A stretch of 14,564 bases of DNA from an uncultured Lachnospiraceae bacterium (GTDB taxonomy: Bacteria; Bacillota; Clostridia; Lachnospirales; Lachnospiraceae): NCBI GenBank assembly GCA_902803625.1, contig CADCQV010000163.1, positions 1 to 14,564 of the forward strand, in the 5' to 3' direction. Position numbers and translations under genes: made by a program. Of the stretch, positions 1-7,544 are shown one piece after another. The first letter of the stretch is position 1. Each line of letters begins with the position of its first letter. The notes under the pieces were generated by a model. That model was not told the DNA's origin and made no database searches. It saw nothing but the letters and a program-made list of their open reading frames with translations.

Positions 1-9
1 ACAAATGAT

Positions 10-1383
10 ATGAGTATTAGATACAGGGATAAAAACTGTCTGGTTTTCGGAACCGGGTTAAGCGGAAGGGCAGCGGCAGGGCTGCTTTTAAGAAACGGTG
101 CCCGGGTCACTCTTTTTGACGAGAACGTGAAAACAGATAGGGATGCTCTGAGTGCTTCCTTTGAAGATACCGACAGGATTAATATCATCTGCGGAGCTTT
201 GCCGGAGGAAGAAAAAGATAAAACGGATATCCTTGTTTTAAGTCCCGGGGTGCCGCTTGATAATCCTCTTGTAAAGGAGCTTTCAGAGCGCGGTGTATAT
301 GTCACCGGAGAGATAGAGCTCGGCTATGGGTTTTCAAGGGGAGAGCTTCTCGCAATAACCGGGACAAACGGAAAGACCACAACCACCACACTGCTGGGAG
401 AGATCATGAAGGCATATTCCGACGGGACCGACAGAAATGTGCTGGTTGTCGGAAATATCGGGGATCCCTATACCCTGCACGCTGACGGAACCACGGACAG
501 AACCATCACGGTTGCGGAGATAAGCTCCTTCCAGCTGGAGACCATTCACGGTTTTAAACCCCGTATATCCGCGGTGCTGAACGTGACACCGGATCATTTA
601 AACCGTCATCACAGCATGGAGAACTATGCAGCCGTGAAGAAAAGAATAAGCGAAAACCAGGATGAGAATGACACCCTGGTTCTGAATTTCGATGATCCGG
701 TTACCCGGGCGATGGCAGATGATCAGAGGGCGGATGTGGTATTTTTCACCGTAAACGATGTTCCAATCAATGAGAAGAGGGATTTTGTCCATATTTTTGA
801 CGGAGCGGTCTCATATAACGGCAGAAGTATAGTGGCAGTAGATGAGATACAGCTTCTTGGGCGGCATAATCTTGAGAATGTGATGGCTGCTGTCGCTATG
901 GCAAAGAGATTCGGAGTCCCTGACGACATCATCAGGGATACTGTCAGGAATTTCAAGGCGGTTGAGCACAGGATCGAGTATGTAAGAACCCTTAACGGGG
1001 TTGATTATTATAATGATTCCAAGGGCACGAATCCGGATGCGGCCATAAAGGCCGTTGAAGCTATGATAAAGCCCACGATCCTGATAGGCGGCGGATATGA
1101 TAAGAAGAGCTCCTACGATGAATTTATCGAAGCCTTTGATAAGAAGGTGAAGCTTTTAATCCTTATGGGAGAGACGGCAGAGGCCATAAAGGAATGCGCC
1201 CTACGCCACGGCTTCGGTGCGGTTATTATGGCAGATGATCTAAAGGACGCGGTAAATATCGCATATGATAATGCAGCGGACGGCGACGCAGTGCTTTTAT
1301 CCCCGGCCTGTGCCAGCTGGGATATGTTCAAAAACTACGAGGAGAGAGGAAGACTCTTTAAGGAGTACGTTTCTTCACTATGA
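10..1383 (+). CDS. murD: UDP-N-acetylmuramoylalanine--D-glutamate ligase (MurD)
   Basis: This cytoplasmic Mur ligase adds D-glutamate to UDP-MurNAc-L-Ala, using ATP, in peptidoglycan precursor synthesis. The 457-aa length is usual for the family. An N-terminal Rossmann-like UDP-binding domain starts with GTGLSG (residues 14-19). The ATP-binding P-loop GTNGKTTT is at 118-125. K210, in the YAAVKKRI stretch, aligns with the lysine that is carbamylated in MurD. The C-terminal domain has NDSKGTN at 335-341 and SPACASWDMF at 431-440, both strongly MurD-like. ATG at 10 is taken as the start because it gives a full-length N terminus; an ATG at 5 hits a stop after two codons. The first 9 bases probably carry the end of an upstream gene (mraY is the usual neighbour, an inference). 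The gene overlaps ftsW by 4 nt (ATGA), implying translational coupling. Confidence 0.97.
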   Translation: MSIRYRDKNCLVFGTGLSGRAAAGLLLRNGARVTLFDENVKTDRDALSASFEDTDRINIICGALPEEEKDKTDILVLSPGVPLDNPLVKELSERGVYVTGEIELGYGFSRGELLAITGTNGKTTTTTLLGEIMKAYSDGTDRNVLVVGNIGDPYTLHADGTTDRTITVAEISSFQLETIHGFKPRISAVLNVTPDHLNRHHSMENYAAVKKRISENQDENDTLVLNFDDPVTRAMADDQRADVVFFTVNDVPINEKRDFVHIFDGAVSYNGRSIVAVDEIQLLGRHNLENVMAAVAMAKRFGVPDDIIRDTVRNFKAVEHRIEYVRTLNGVDYYNDSKGTNPDAAIKAVEAMIKPTILIGGGYDKKSSYDEFIEAFDKKVKLLILMGETAEAIKECALRHGFGAVIMADDLKDAVNIAYDNAADGDAVLLSPACASWDMFKNYEERGRLFKEYVSSL

Positions 1384-2513
1384 GACACGAGAAAAAGACA
1401 AGGAGGTATACGGATTTCAGTCTCCTTTTTGCCGTGATTTTTCTGCTCCTTTTCGGGCTTATCATGGTCTATTCGGCGAGCTCCTACGAAGCCAGCCTGA
1501 AATTCAATGATTCCTCCTTTTATCTTAAAAACCAGGCGAGAGCCACTGCTCTCGGCTTTGTGGTTCTGATAGTGATATCCAGGATCGATTACCATTTATG
1601 GCGCGCTCCTGCACTTCTTATTTACCTTTTCTCACTGTTTCTGGTTTTTCTGGTCATGACACCTCTGGGAGTCACAAAGAACGGTGCCAGAAGATGGCTG
1701 GACATCGGTGTCTCGGTGCAGCCCGCGGAGGCTGCAAAGGTGGGGGTGATACTGCTCTTTGCCGCGTACCTCTGTAAGTACGGACAGAAGCTGACCTCCA
1801 CGGGTACGGGGCTTTTTATCTGTCTCATTGCTGCGGGGGTGCCTGCGGCAATGGTTCTTTTTATCACGAGTAATCTGAGCTCCGCGATTATTATTTTCGG
1901 TATCGCAGCGGTAATGATGTTTGTGTGCTCCCCGAGGATACTGCCATTTCTCATTATCGGGATACTGATTACGGGAGCGGCGGTGCTTGTGGTCTATCTC
2001 GTAATGCACGGGATCATCCCCGAGGAAATGAGCTACCGTATGGCAAGGATCAGGGCCTGGCTTCAGCCGGAGGCCTATGCCTCGGGCACGGGCTACCAGA
2101 CCCTGCAGGCTCTTTATTCCATAGGTGCCGGAGGAATATTCGGTAAAGGACTCGGACAGAGTACCCAGAAGCTCGGCTTCGTTCCCGAGGCACAGAATGA
2201 TATGATCTTTTCCATAATCTGTGAGGAGCTTGGGCTTTTCGGCGCCGTGGCAGTAATGTTTATGTTTATCATCCTTATATGGAGATTCGTGGTGATAGCA
2301 AATAACGCTCCGGACAGGTACGGGGCATTTATAGTGACCGGAGTTATGGCCCATATTGCCATACAGGTCATACTTAATATTGCCGTTGTCACAAATACCA
2401 TTCCCAATACGGGCATAACCCTCCCCTTTATTTCATACGGAGGAACCTCGGTTTTGTTCCTTTTGTTTGAAATAGGCCTTGTATTGAGCGTTTCCAGGAG
2501 TATAGAGGTTTGA
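1380..2513 (+). CDS. ftsW: SEDS-family septal peptidoglycan glycosyltransferase FtsW (FtsW/SpoVE type)
   Basis: This polytopic membrane protein of 377 aa belongs to the SEDS family (FtsW, RodA, SpoVE), which polymerises lipid II into glycan strands with a partner class B PBP at the septum. Hydrophobic segments recur along the whole length, the first at about residues 13-32, followed by the family motif YSAS. Other hallmarks are NGARRW (101-106), GFVPEAQND (266-274), where D274 matches the catalytic Asp of FtsW/RodA, and NTGITLPFISYGGTS (343-357). The usual QPSE motif reads QPAE (114-117). The start ATG lies inside the murD stop, and the stop overlaps the ftsQ start by 4 nt. Position between murD and ftsQ favours FtsW. 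A sporulation-type SpoVE cannot be excluded by sequence alone, and murG is not present next to it. Confidence 0.93.
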   Translation: MRHEKKTRRYTDFSLLFAVIFLLLFGLIMVYSASSYEASLKFNDSSFYLKNQARATALGFVVLIVISRIDYHLWRAPALLIYLFSLFLVFLVMTPLGVTKNGARRWLDIGVSVQPAEAAKVGVILLFAAYLCKYGQKLTSTGTGLFICLIAAGVPAAMVLFITSNLSSAIIIFGIAAVMMFVCSPRILPFLIIGILITGAAVLVVYLVMHGIIPEEMSYRMARIRAWLQPEAYASGTGYQTLQALYSIGAGGIFGKGLGQSTQKLGFVPEAQNDMIFSIICEELGLFGAVAVMFMFIILIWRFVVIANNAPDRYGAFIVTGVMAHIAIQVILNIAVVTNTIPNTGITLPFISYGGTSVLFLLFEIGLVLSVSRSIEV

Positions 2514-3241
2514 AGAACGTAAAAGTCCTTACTGTGCTTATCATAGTGCTGGCGGTGGTGGTTGCCCTTTTTGGGGGCCTTTATTATTTTCTGCAGGAAT
2601 ACAAGGTCTCCACGGTGCATGTAACCGGAAATTCCCATTACACGGACGATGAGATCAGGTCAATGGTGCTTTCGGACAGCCTTATCGGCAGGAATGCGCT
2701 CTTTTTAAGGATCAAATACAGGAATAAGCCCATAAAGGACATTCCCTTCATCGAAAGGATGGACGTAAAATTCGACGATCTCACGACCATAACCATTGAG
2801 GTGTATGAAAAGGCCGTGGCGGGCTATGTGGATTTTCTGGGGAAATATATGTACTTTGACCGGGAGGGCATCGTCGTCGAAAGCTCTGACAGTGAAATAG
2901 AGGGACTGCCCCATGTCACCGGTCTCAAATTCGACCACTGTATAGTCGGTAAGCCGCTTCCGGTGGATGATCCGGCGATTTTCAACGAGATACTGTCTCT
3001 GACCCAGCTTTTGACAAAATACAGCATTGTAACCGACGGCATTTATTTTGCGGGGGATTCTTCCATCACCCTGTACCTCGGAGACGTAAGGGTGCTGATC
3101 GGTGATATGTCATATATTGACGAGAAAATGATGAGGCTTAAAAATATCGAGCCTGAGCTTTCCGGGAAAAAGGGAGTGCTGCATCTGGAAAACTATACGG
3201 AAAACGACTCCGATGCTTTTGTCAGCTTTGAAGCCGACTGA
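2510..3241 (+). CDS. ftsQ: Cell division protein FtsQ/DivIB
   Basis: This is a bitopic divisome protein of 243 aa. It has a very short cytoplasmic tail, one transmembrane helix at about residues 6-28, then a POTRA domain beginning around residue 32 (VSTVHVTGNSHYTDDEI) and a beta domain. The late motif GVLHLENYTEND (222-233) matches the conserved beta-domain end of FtsQ/DivIB. In the divisome it links with FtsB/DivIC and FtsL and helps control FtsW-PBP activity. The start is a TTG at 2510 that overlaps the ftsW stop (TTGA). It is preceded by AGGAG at 2496-2500 with about 9 nt spacing, and no ATG or GTG gives a complete helix. Length is normal for the clostridial form, and identification rests on architecture and position. 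Confidence 0.9.
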   Translation: MKNVKVLTVLIIVLAVVVALFGGLYYFLQEYKVSTVHVTGNSHYTDDEIRSMVLSDSLIGRNALFLRIKYRNKPIKDIPFIERMDVKFDDLTTITIEVYEKAVAGYVDFLGKYMYFDREGIVVESSDSEIEGLPHVTGLKFDHCIVGKPLPVDDPAIFNEILSLTQLLTKYSIVTDGIYFAGDSSITLYLGDVRVLIGDMSYIDEKMMRLKNIEPELSGKKGVLHLENYTENDSDAFVSFEAD

Positions 3242-3281
3242 TCCGCTCCAAAAGACAGGCAGTTTACGTAATTAAATTATG

Positions 3282-3317
3282 TTACCCAAAAGAAAAAAGA
3301 ATGGTTTTTTAGGGTAA
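3282..3317. repeat. Inverted repeat upstream of the ftsZ promoter
   Basis: TTACCC (3282-3287) and GGGTAA (3312-3317) are perfect complements. After one mismatch the pairing continues for six positions between an A-rich left arm (3289-3294) and a T-rich right arm (3305-3310), one of them G-T. It lies 8 nt upstream of the ftsZ -35 box. It could be an operator or a weak terminator for the murD-ftsW-ftsQ transcript. No U-tract follows the right arm, so a classical terminator is less likely. Confidence 0.45.
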
Positions 3318-3325
3318 AATAGTTA

Positions 3326-3354
3326 TTGATTTATGACCGAATTGAATATATTAT
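3326..3354 (+). promoter_or_regulatory. Probable sigma-A promoter of ftsZ
   Basis: A -35 box TTGATT (3326-3331) and a -10 box TATTAT (3349-3354) are separated by exactly 17 nt. The predicted transcription start is near 3361, giving a leader of about 34 nt before the GTG start. The same two hexamers with the same spacing occur upstream of the tRNA-Arg gene in this window. No experimental support is available. Confidence 0.6.
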
Positions 3355-3394
3355 AGTAACAGATTTTTTTGGGAGATTAAGGAGGAAGCAGTTC

Positions 3395-4627
3395 GTGCTT
3401 GAAATAAAGAATAATGATCAGACAAGCGCTTGCCGTATGCTTGTTATAGGGGTAGGAGGAGCAGGTAACAACGCCGTGAACAGGATGATCGACGAAAAGA
3501 TCGGTGGCGTTGATTTTCTTGCCGTCAATACGGATTCCCAGGCTCTTCAGCTCAGCAAGTCGCCCAGAATACTCCAGATAGGAAAGGACGGTCTCGGTGC
3601 CGGCGCAAATCCCGCAAAGGGACAGAAGGCTGCCGAGGATTCCCAGGACGAGATAGCAGACGCACTGAAGGAAGTGGATATGGTCTTCGTCACCTGCGGT
3701 ATGGGCGGTGGAACCGGTACCGGTGCGGCTCCTGTCATTGCGAAGATCGCCAAGGATATGGGTATCCTTACCATAGCGGTGGTCACAAAGCCGTTCAAGT
3801 TCGAGGGCAAGAAGAGGATGGAGAACGCCTTAAGCGGTATCGAGCGCATGTCAGAGGGTGTTGATACCATGATAGTGATCCCCAATGAGAAGCTGAGAAG
3901 CCTTCCCAATAATGATGAGATGGACTTCAAGGAGGGGATGAAAAAGGCCGATGAGGTTCTGCAGCAGGCGGTGCAGGGCATTACGGATCTTATCGTTCAT
4001 GCCGGAGATATAAACCTTGACTTTGCGGATCTTCAGACTGCCATGAAGGATAAGGGCGTCGCACACATCGGAATCGGTGCCGCAGACGGTGAGGAGAGGG
4101 CAAAGAAAGCCGTTCAGCAGGCTGTTGAGAGCCCGCTTCTCGAGACGACCATCAAGGGTGCAACGGATGTTGTTGTCAATGTTTCGGGTCATGTAACATT
4201 GAAGGATTCCGAGATAGTCGGAGATTATATACAGGAGATTACAGGCGAAGACGTAAATGTGATCTATGGTGTTTACATAGACGAGTCCAAGGGCGACCTT
4301 ATGCAGGTTACGGTTATCGCCACCGGAATGAAGGATCCCGCTACTGCGGCTCCGCAGCAGGGCAGGGCACCCCTTACAATGGGTCAGGGAAACAAGGTCT
4401 ATCCGGAATTTATGCAGGATACAAAGAACCTGATCCCCACACCACAGGTGGTGGTTCCGCGTCCTCCTATCGGAACGGGTTCTCTCAATATTTCCACTCC
4501 CGGCAGTATTCCGGTTGCACCGGTTCAGCCACAGCAGCCGCAGCAGCCTTATGAATCCCTGAGGAGACCGGGAGGAAGGAAGACTATAGACGTGCCTGAT
4601 TTCCTTAACAGGTCAAAGAAAAAGTAG
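3395..4627 (+). CDS. ftsZ: Cell division protein FtsZ (tubulin-like GTPase)
   Basis: FtsZ polymerises with GTP into the Z ring that organises septum formation. The tubulin signature GGGTGTG is at residues 104-110. The T7 loop NLDFAD (207-212) carries D209 and D212, needed for GTP hydrolysis. A Pro/Gln-rich flexible linker covers about 315-395, and the C-terminal conserved peptide IDVPDFLNR is at 398-406, followed by a basic tail. I choose GTG at 3395 (410 aa) because AAGGAGGAA sits 9 nt before it and FtsZ proteins begin a few residues before the VIGVGGAG motif. An in-frame TTG at 3326 would add 23 residues but lies in the -35 box and has no ribosome site. There is no ftsA beside it, as is usual in Lachnospiraceae. 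nrdR follows after 9 nt, suggesting cotranscription. Confidence 0.97.
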   Translation: MLEIKNNDQTSACRMLVIGVGGAGNNAVNRMIDEKIGGVDFLAVNTDSQALQLSKSPRILQIGKDGLGAGANPAKGQKAAEDSQDEIADALKEVDMVFVTCGMGGGTGTGAAPVIAKIAKDMGILTIAVVTKPFKFEGKKRMENALSGIERMSEGVDTMIVIPNEKLRSLPNNDEMDFKEGMKKADEVLQQAVQGITDLIVHAGDINLDFADLQTAMKDKGVAHIGIGAADGEERAKKAVQQAVESPLLETTIKGATDVVVNVSGHVTLKDSEIVGDYIQEITGEDVNVIYGVYIDESKGDLMQVTVIATGMKDPATAAPQQGRAPLTMGQGNKVYPEFMQDTKNLIPTPQVVVPRPPIGTGSLNISTPGSIPVAPVQPQQPQQPYESLRRPGGRKTIDVPDFLNRSKKK

Positions 4628-4636
4628 GAATAGAAT

Positions 4637-5086
4637 ATGAAGTGTCCGTTTTGTTCTCATGAAAACACAAGGGTCATAGATTCGAGGCCTGCCGACGAAA
4701 ACAATTCCATAAGGCGCCGACGTATCTGTGACGAGTGCGGGAAGCGGTTTACCACCTATGAAAAGGTGGAGACCATACCCCTTATGGTAATAAAGAAAGA
4801 TAATAACCGGGAAACCTATGACAGGGAAAAGATAGAACACGGAGTATTACTCGCCTGTCACAAGAGACCGATCCCGGCGGAACGGATAACGAGCCTCGTT
4901 GATGAGGTAGAGACCGAGATCTTTAATATAGGAGACAGGGAAATACAGTCATCGGTCATCGGCGAGCTGGTGATGAAGAAGCTAAAGGATCTGGAGGCGG
5001 TTGCCTATGTGCGTTTCGCTTCCGTGTACCGGGAATTTAAGGACATAAATTCATTTATGGAGGAATTAAAGAAGGTGCTGCAGTAG
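4637..5086 (+). CDS. nrdR: Transcriptional repressor NrdR
   Basis: NrdR is a zinc- and nucleotide-binding repressor of ribonucleotide reductase genes; it senses ATP/dATP through an ATP-cone domain. The 149-aa length is normal. The N-terminal zinc ribbon has C3, C6, C31 and C34 (CPFC and CDEC), with the basic stretch RRRR at 26-29. The ATP cone spans about 47-137 (VIKKDNNRETYDREKI onward). A weak Shine-Dalgarno AGGAA (4627-4631) overlaps the ftsZ stop. The gene probably shares the ftsZ transcript, which would place dNTP control and division on one mRNA (an inference). The stop codon lies in the loop and stem of the terminator that follows. I found no convincing NrdR box within the window, so its targets are elsewhere. 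Confidence 0.96.
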   Translation: MKCPFCSHENTRVIDSRPADENNSIRRRRICDECGKRFTTYEKVETIPLMVIKKDNNRETYDREKIEHGVLLACHKRPIPAERITSLVDEVETEIFNIGDREIQSSVIGELVMKKLKDLEAVAYVRFASVYREFKDINSFMEELKKVLQ

Positions 5087-5099
5087 CGGCACCTTTTTT
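5074..5099 (+). terminator. Intrinsic terminator overlapping the nrdR stop codon
   Basis: GGTGCTGC (5074-5081) pairs with GCGGCACC (5086-5093) around an AGTA tetraloop, 8 bp with one G-T, followed by six T. Two further A-T pairs can form at the base. The TAG stop of nrdR (5084-5086) is within the hairpin, so ribosomes finishing nrdR could disturb its folding. It should end the ftsZ-nrdR transcript. Confidence 0.85.
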
Positions 5100-5110
5100 C
5101 GGATGCTGAA

Positions 5111-5635
5111 GTGTTTATTGAGAGATTTTACCCCGAAACATATGCCCGTTCAGCCTATGATGTGGATTATGACTCCCTCCGGAAGTCCGGAATAAGGGGG
5201 ATCATTTTCGACATTGACAATACTCTTGTGCCCCATGGCGCACCCGCTGACGGGAGGGCAAAGGAGCTTTTTAAGAGACTCCACTATATGGGCTTCAGAT
5301 GCCTTCTTCTGTCAAATAACAGGGAAAAGAGGGTGAAGAGCTTTGCAGAGAGCGTAAAATATACGGATTATATTTATAAGGGAAATAAGCCCTTAAAAAG
5401 CGGCTTCATCGAGTCAATGAAAAGGATGCGGACACTGCCGTCAACCACGGTTCTTATCGGAGACCAGCTCTTTACCGATGTCTGGGGCGCGAAAAGATGC
5501 GGGATCCGGAGTATCCTCGTCCAAAGGATCAATAACAGGGAAGAGATACAGATAGTTATAAAGAGGTTTTTTGAAAGCATAGTTCTTTACTATTATTTTA
5601 AGGACAGGAATAAGAAAGGGAAGGGCAGGAGATGA
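5111..5635 (+). CDS. yqeG: YqeG family HAD IIIA-type phosphatase
   Basis: This is a small HAD-superfamily hydrolase of 174 aa, the size of Bacillus subtilis YqeG. HAD motif I is DIDNT (34-38) with the nucleophile D34 and acid D36. Motif II is SNN (68-70), motif III lysine lies in KGNKPLKSG (90-98), and motif IV is GDQLFTDV (117-124). The substrate is not known with certainty; YqeG relatives are PGP-like phosphatases. The GTG start at 5111 has no good Shine-Dalgarno and lies only 11 nt after the preceding terminator. No better in-frame start keeps the N-terminal FYPETYA motif typical of the family. The gene overlaps aroE by 4 nt (ATGA). The same pairing with the shikimate gene occurs in B. subtilis (yqeG-yqeH-aroE), here without yqeH. 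Confidence 0.9.
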   Translation: MFIERFYPETYARSAYDVDYDSLRKSGIRGIIFDIDNTLVPHGAPADGRAKELFKRLHYMGFRCLLLSNNREKRVKSFAESVKYTDYIYKGNKPLKSGFIESMKRMRTLPSTTVLIGDQLFTDVWGAKRCGIRSILVQRINNREEIQIVIKRFFESIVLYYYFKDRNKKGKGRR

Positions 5636-6495
5636 TTGACGCAGGCACGGCGGTCTGTGCGCTTCTCGGAGATCCGGTGGAGCATACGCTTTCACCCTTT
5701 ATCCATAACAGTCTCGCTGAGAATGAGAAGGTAAATTCCGTGTATACCGCATTCAGGGTAAACCGCGGAGATACCGGGACTGTGCTTAAGGGGGCATATG
5801 CTATGGGGATCAGGGGCTTTAATGTGACTGTTCCGCATAAGGAAGATGTGATGGCGTATCTATGTGATATAGACCGGAGCGCATCTGAGATCGGTGCGGT
5901 GAATACCCTCTGCCTTGCCGGAGGAGGGTATAAGGGCTACAATACCGATGCAGCCGGGTTTATCCGCGAGCTCAGGGAATGCGGCTTTGATATCCGGGGA
6001 GAAGAGGTCATAATGATCGGAGCCGGGGGAGCCGCAAACGCGGTGCTTAACGCTCTGTACTCCCTCGGAGCCCGGGGGGTCTGTATTCTGAACCGTTCGG
6101 TGAAAAAGGCGGAGGAAAAATTCGGATCGGATAAAAGGAATAAGATACTGTCACTTTCCGATCACGGAAAAATAGAGGGTGAAGGGTATTTTTGTGTCCA
6201 ATGCACAAGCGTGGGGCTTTATCCGGACAACGAAAAGGCACCCATAGAGGATGAGAGCTTTTACAGGAAGATAAACCGCGCCGTGGATATAATATATAAC
6301 CCTGCTGAGACGGCCTTTATGAAGAGGGTAAAAAGGAACGGGGGAAAGGCGGTAAACGGCCTCGATATGCTGCTCTTTCAGGCGGTGGAGAGCTTTAAGC
6401 TGTTCCATAATCGGGATGTCAGTGAGAAAAGCATAGATTCGGTCAGGAAAAAGCTGAAGGAAAGGGTATACAAAGGAAGCTCATGGGAAGGATAA
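5632..6495 (+). CDS. aroE: Shikimate dehydrogenase (NADP+)
   Basis: AroE reduces 3-dehydroshikimate to shikimate with NADPH in aromatic amino acid synthesis. The 287-aa protein shows the substrate site LSPFIHN (20-26), NVTVPHK (64-70) with catalytic K70, N91 in AVNTL, and NTDAAGF (104-110) with catalytic D106. The NADP-binding loop GAGGAA is at 130-135, and NRS at 154-156 is the site that contacts the 2'-phosphate. TSVGL (192-196) and NGLDMLLFQ (242-250) complete the family pattern. The start ATG overlaps the yqeG stop, preceded by a GGGCAGGAG-like site at about 5622-5631. The 3' end overlaps aroK by 13 nt. All key residues are present, so I expect an active enzyme of the AroE type rather than a YdiB or quinate variant. 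Confidence 0.95.
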   Translation: MIDAGTAVCALLGDPVEHTLSPFIHNSLAENEKVNSVYTAFRVNRGDTGTVLKGAYAMGIRGFNVTVPHKEDVMAYLCDIDRSASEIGAVNTLCLAGGGYKGYNTDAAGFIRELRECGFDIRGEEVIMIGAGGAANAVLNALYSLGARGVCILNRSVKKAEEKFGSDKRNKILSLSDHGKIEGEGYFCVQCTSVGLYPDNEKAPIEDESFYRKINRAVDIIYNPAETAFMKRVKRNGGKAVNGLDMLLFQAVESFKLFHNRDVSEKSIDSVRKKLKERVYKGSSWEG

Positions 6496-7007
6496 TACTG
6501 GAGGGCTTCATGGGAAGCGGGAAAAGTACATACGGACGTATCCTTTCCGGGGAGTTTCTGCTTTCCTTTGCGGATACGGATAAGGAGATAGAAAAGGCAG
6601 AGGGATGCAGTATCAACGCTATCTTTGAAAAGCACGGAGAGGAATATTTCCGGGATCTGGAAACCTCCTACCTGAGGAAATTATGCGGATCGGATATCTG
6701 TAAGGACGGTGTGGTCTCTCTTGGCGGCGGAATGCCGGTAAGGGAGGAAAACCGGAGGCTTTTAAGGGAATGCGGAACGGTGGTATATATCAGGGCGTCC
6801 CGTGAGCTTCTGAAGGAAAGGCTTCGGGAAAGGTCGTCAAAGCGTCCTTTATTAAAGGGTGAAAACGTCGATGAAAAGGTGGATTCACTGATGGATGCAA
6901 GAGAGGAGCTATACCTTGATGCAGCGGACCACGTTTTGGATATAGACGGTAAGGAGATCTACGAGGTCGTAAACAAGCTTAAAATGATATACAACAGAGG
7001 GAGATAA
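6483..7007 (+). CDS. aroK: Shikimate kinase
   Basis: AroK phosphorylates shikimate at the 3-hydroxyl with ATP. The 174-aa protein is typical in size. The Walker A motif GFMGSGKST (8-16) binds ATP. DTD (31-33) includes D33 for magnesium and shikimate, R57 in EYFRDLE and GGG (81-83) bind shikimate, the lid carries RPLL (121-124), and R140 in DAREELY matches the C-terminal substrate arginine. ATG at 6483 is supported by AAGGAA at 6473-6478. The 13-nt overlap with aroE suggests coupled translation. The next gene in the pathway order, aroQ, begins 5 nt after this stop. Confidence 0.95.
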   Translation: MGRIILEGFMGSGKSTYGRILSGEFLLSFADTDKEIEKAEGCSINAIFEKHGEEYFRDLETSYLRKLCGSDICKDGVVSLGGGMPVREENRRLLRECGTVVYIRASRELLKERLRERSSKRPLLKGENVDEKVDSLMDAREELYLDAADHVLDIDGKEIYEVVNKLKMIYNRGR

Positions 7008-7012
7008 GGCCA

Positions 7013-7447
7013 TTGAAGATATTGGTTATAAACGGACCCAACCTGAATTTTCTCGGTATAAGGGACAGGAAGATCTACGGCAGCGAAAGCTATGAAGGGC
7101 TTGTGATGATGCTTCATGAGTATGCCGGTAAAATGGGTATTTCCGTCGAGTGCTTCCAGTCAAACCATGAAGGCGCCATCATAGACAGGATACAGGAAGC
7201 ATATTCTGACGGAACAGACGGGATAGTGATAAATCCCGGGGCTTATACCCATTACAGCTATGCGATAAGGGATGCCCTGGATTCCTATCACACCATACCG
7301 AAGGTTGAGGTTCATATTTCGGATATCAGCGCCAGGGAGGAGTTCCGCAGGATATCGGTGGTATCCCCGGTATGTGACAAAACCGTGATAGGAGAGGGAC
7401 TGAAGGGCTATATCCATGCCGTGGACTTCATTATCGGCTACCAATAA
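7013..7447 (+). CDS. aroQ: Type II 3-dehydroquinate dehydratase
   Basis: AroQ converts 3-dehydroquinate to 3-dehydroshikimate, the step before AroE. The 144-aa length is that of the small dodecameric type II enzyme. NGPNLNFLG (7-15) is followed by R17 and Y22 (IYG), the catalytic tyrosine region. NPGAYTHYS (74-82) carries the substrate Asn, and VEVHISD (98-104) has catalytic H101. The AREEFR motif (107-112) is preceded by Ser (106) where many homologues have His, a small deviation. The start is TTG at 7013, with GAGGGAG at about 6997-7003 as ribosome site. It is the last gene of the yqeG-aroE-aroK-aroQ run; no clear terminator separates it from efp. Confidence 0.94.
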   Translation: MKILVINGPNLNFLGIRDRKIYGSESYEGLVMMLHEYAGKMGISVECFQSNHEGAIIDRIQEAYSDGTDGIVINPGAYTHYSYAIRDALDSYHTIPKVEVHISDISAREEFRRISVVSPVCDKTVIGEGLKGYIHAVDFIIGYQ

Positions 7448-7469
7448 GGATAAAAGTGCCTGAAAATCC

Positions 7470-7498
7470 TTGAATTATTTTTGGCTTTGGGGTACAAT
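7470..7498 (+). promoter_or_regulatory. Probable sigma-A promoter of efp
   Basis: TTGAAT (7470-7475) and TACAAT (7493-7498) lie 17 nt apart, both close to consensus. The predicted start is near 7505, giving a leader of about 40 nt with AGGAGG at 7533-7538, 6 nt before the efp ATG. efp can therefore be expressed independently of the aro genes upstream. Confidence 0.7.
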
Positions 7499-7544
7499 AT
7501 TTTCTGCTTTATTGTTTTAAGAGAGTTTATTCAGGAGGTTTTTA

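Noticed and set aside
1925..2146. Short plus-strand open frame in an alternative frame of ftsW
   Set aside because: It is a frame shadow of ftsW with low-complexity basic sequence and no initiation signals.
1632..2354. 240-codon open frame on the minus strand inside ftsW
   Set aside because: It is antisense to a clear membrane protein gene; its His/Lys/Arg-rich product shows no domain and no ribosome site.
3326..3394. N-terminal extension of ftsZ from an in-frame TTG at 3326
   Set aside because: It coincides with the -35 box, has no ribosome site, and adds 23 residues not found in FtsZ; GTG 3395 has AAGGAGGAA at proper spacing.
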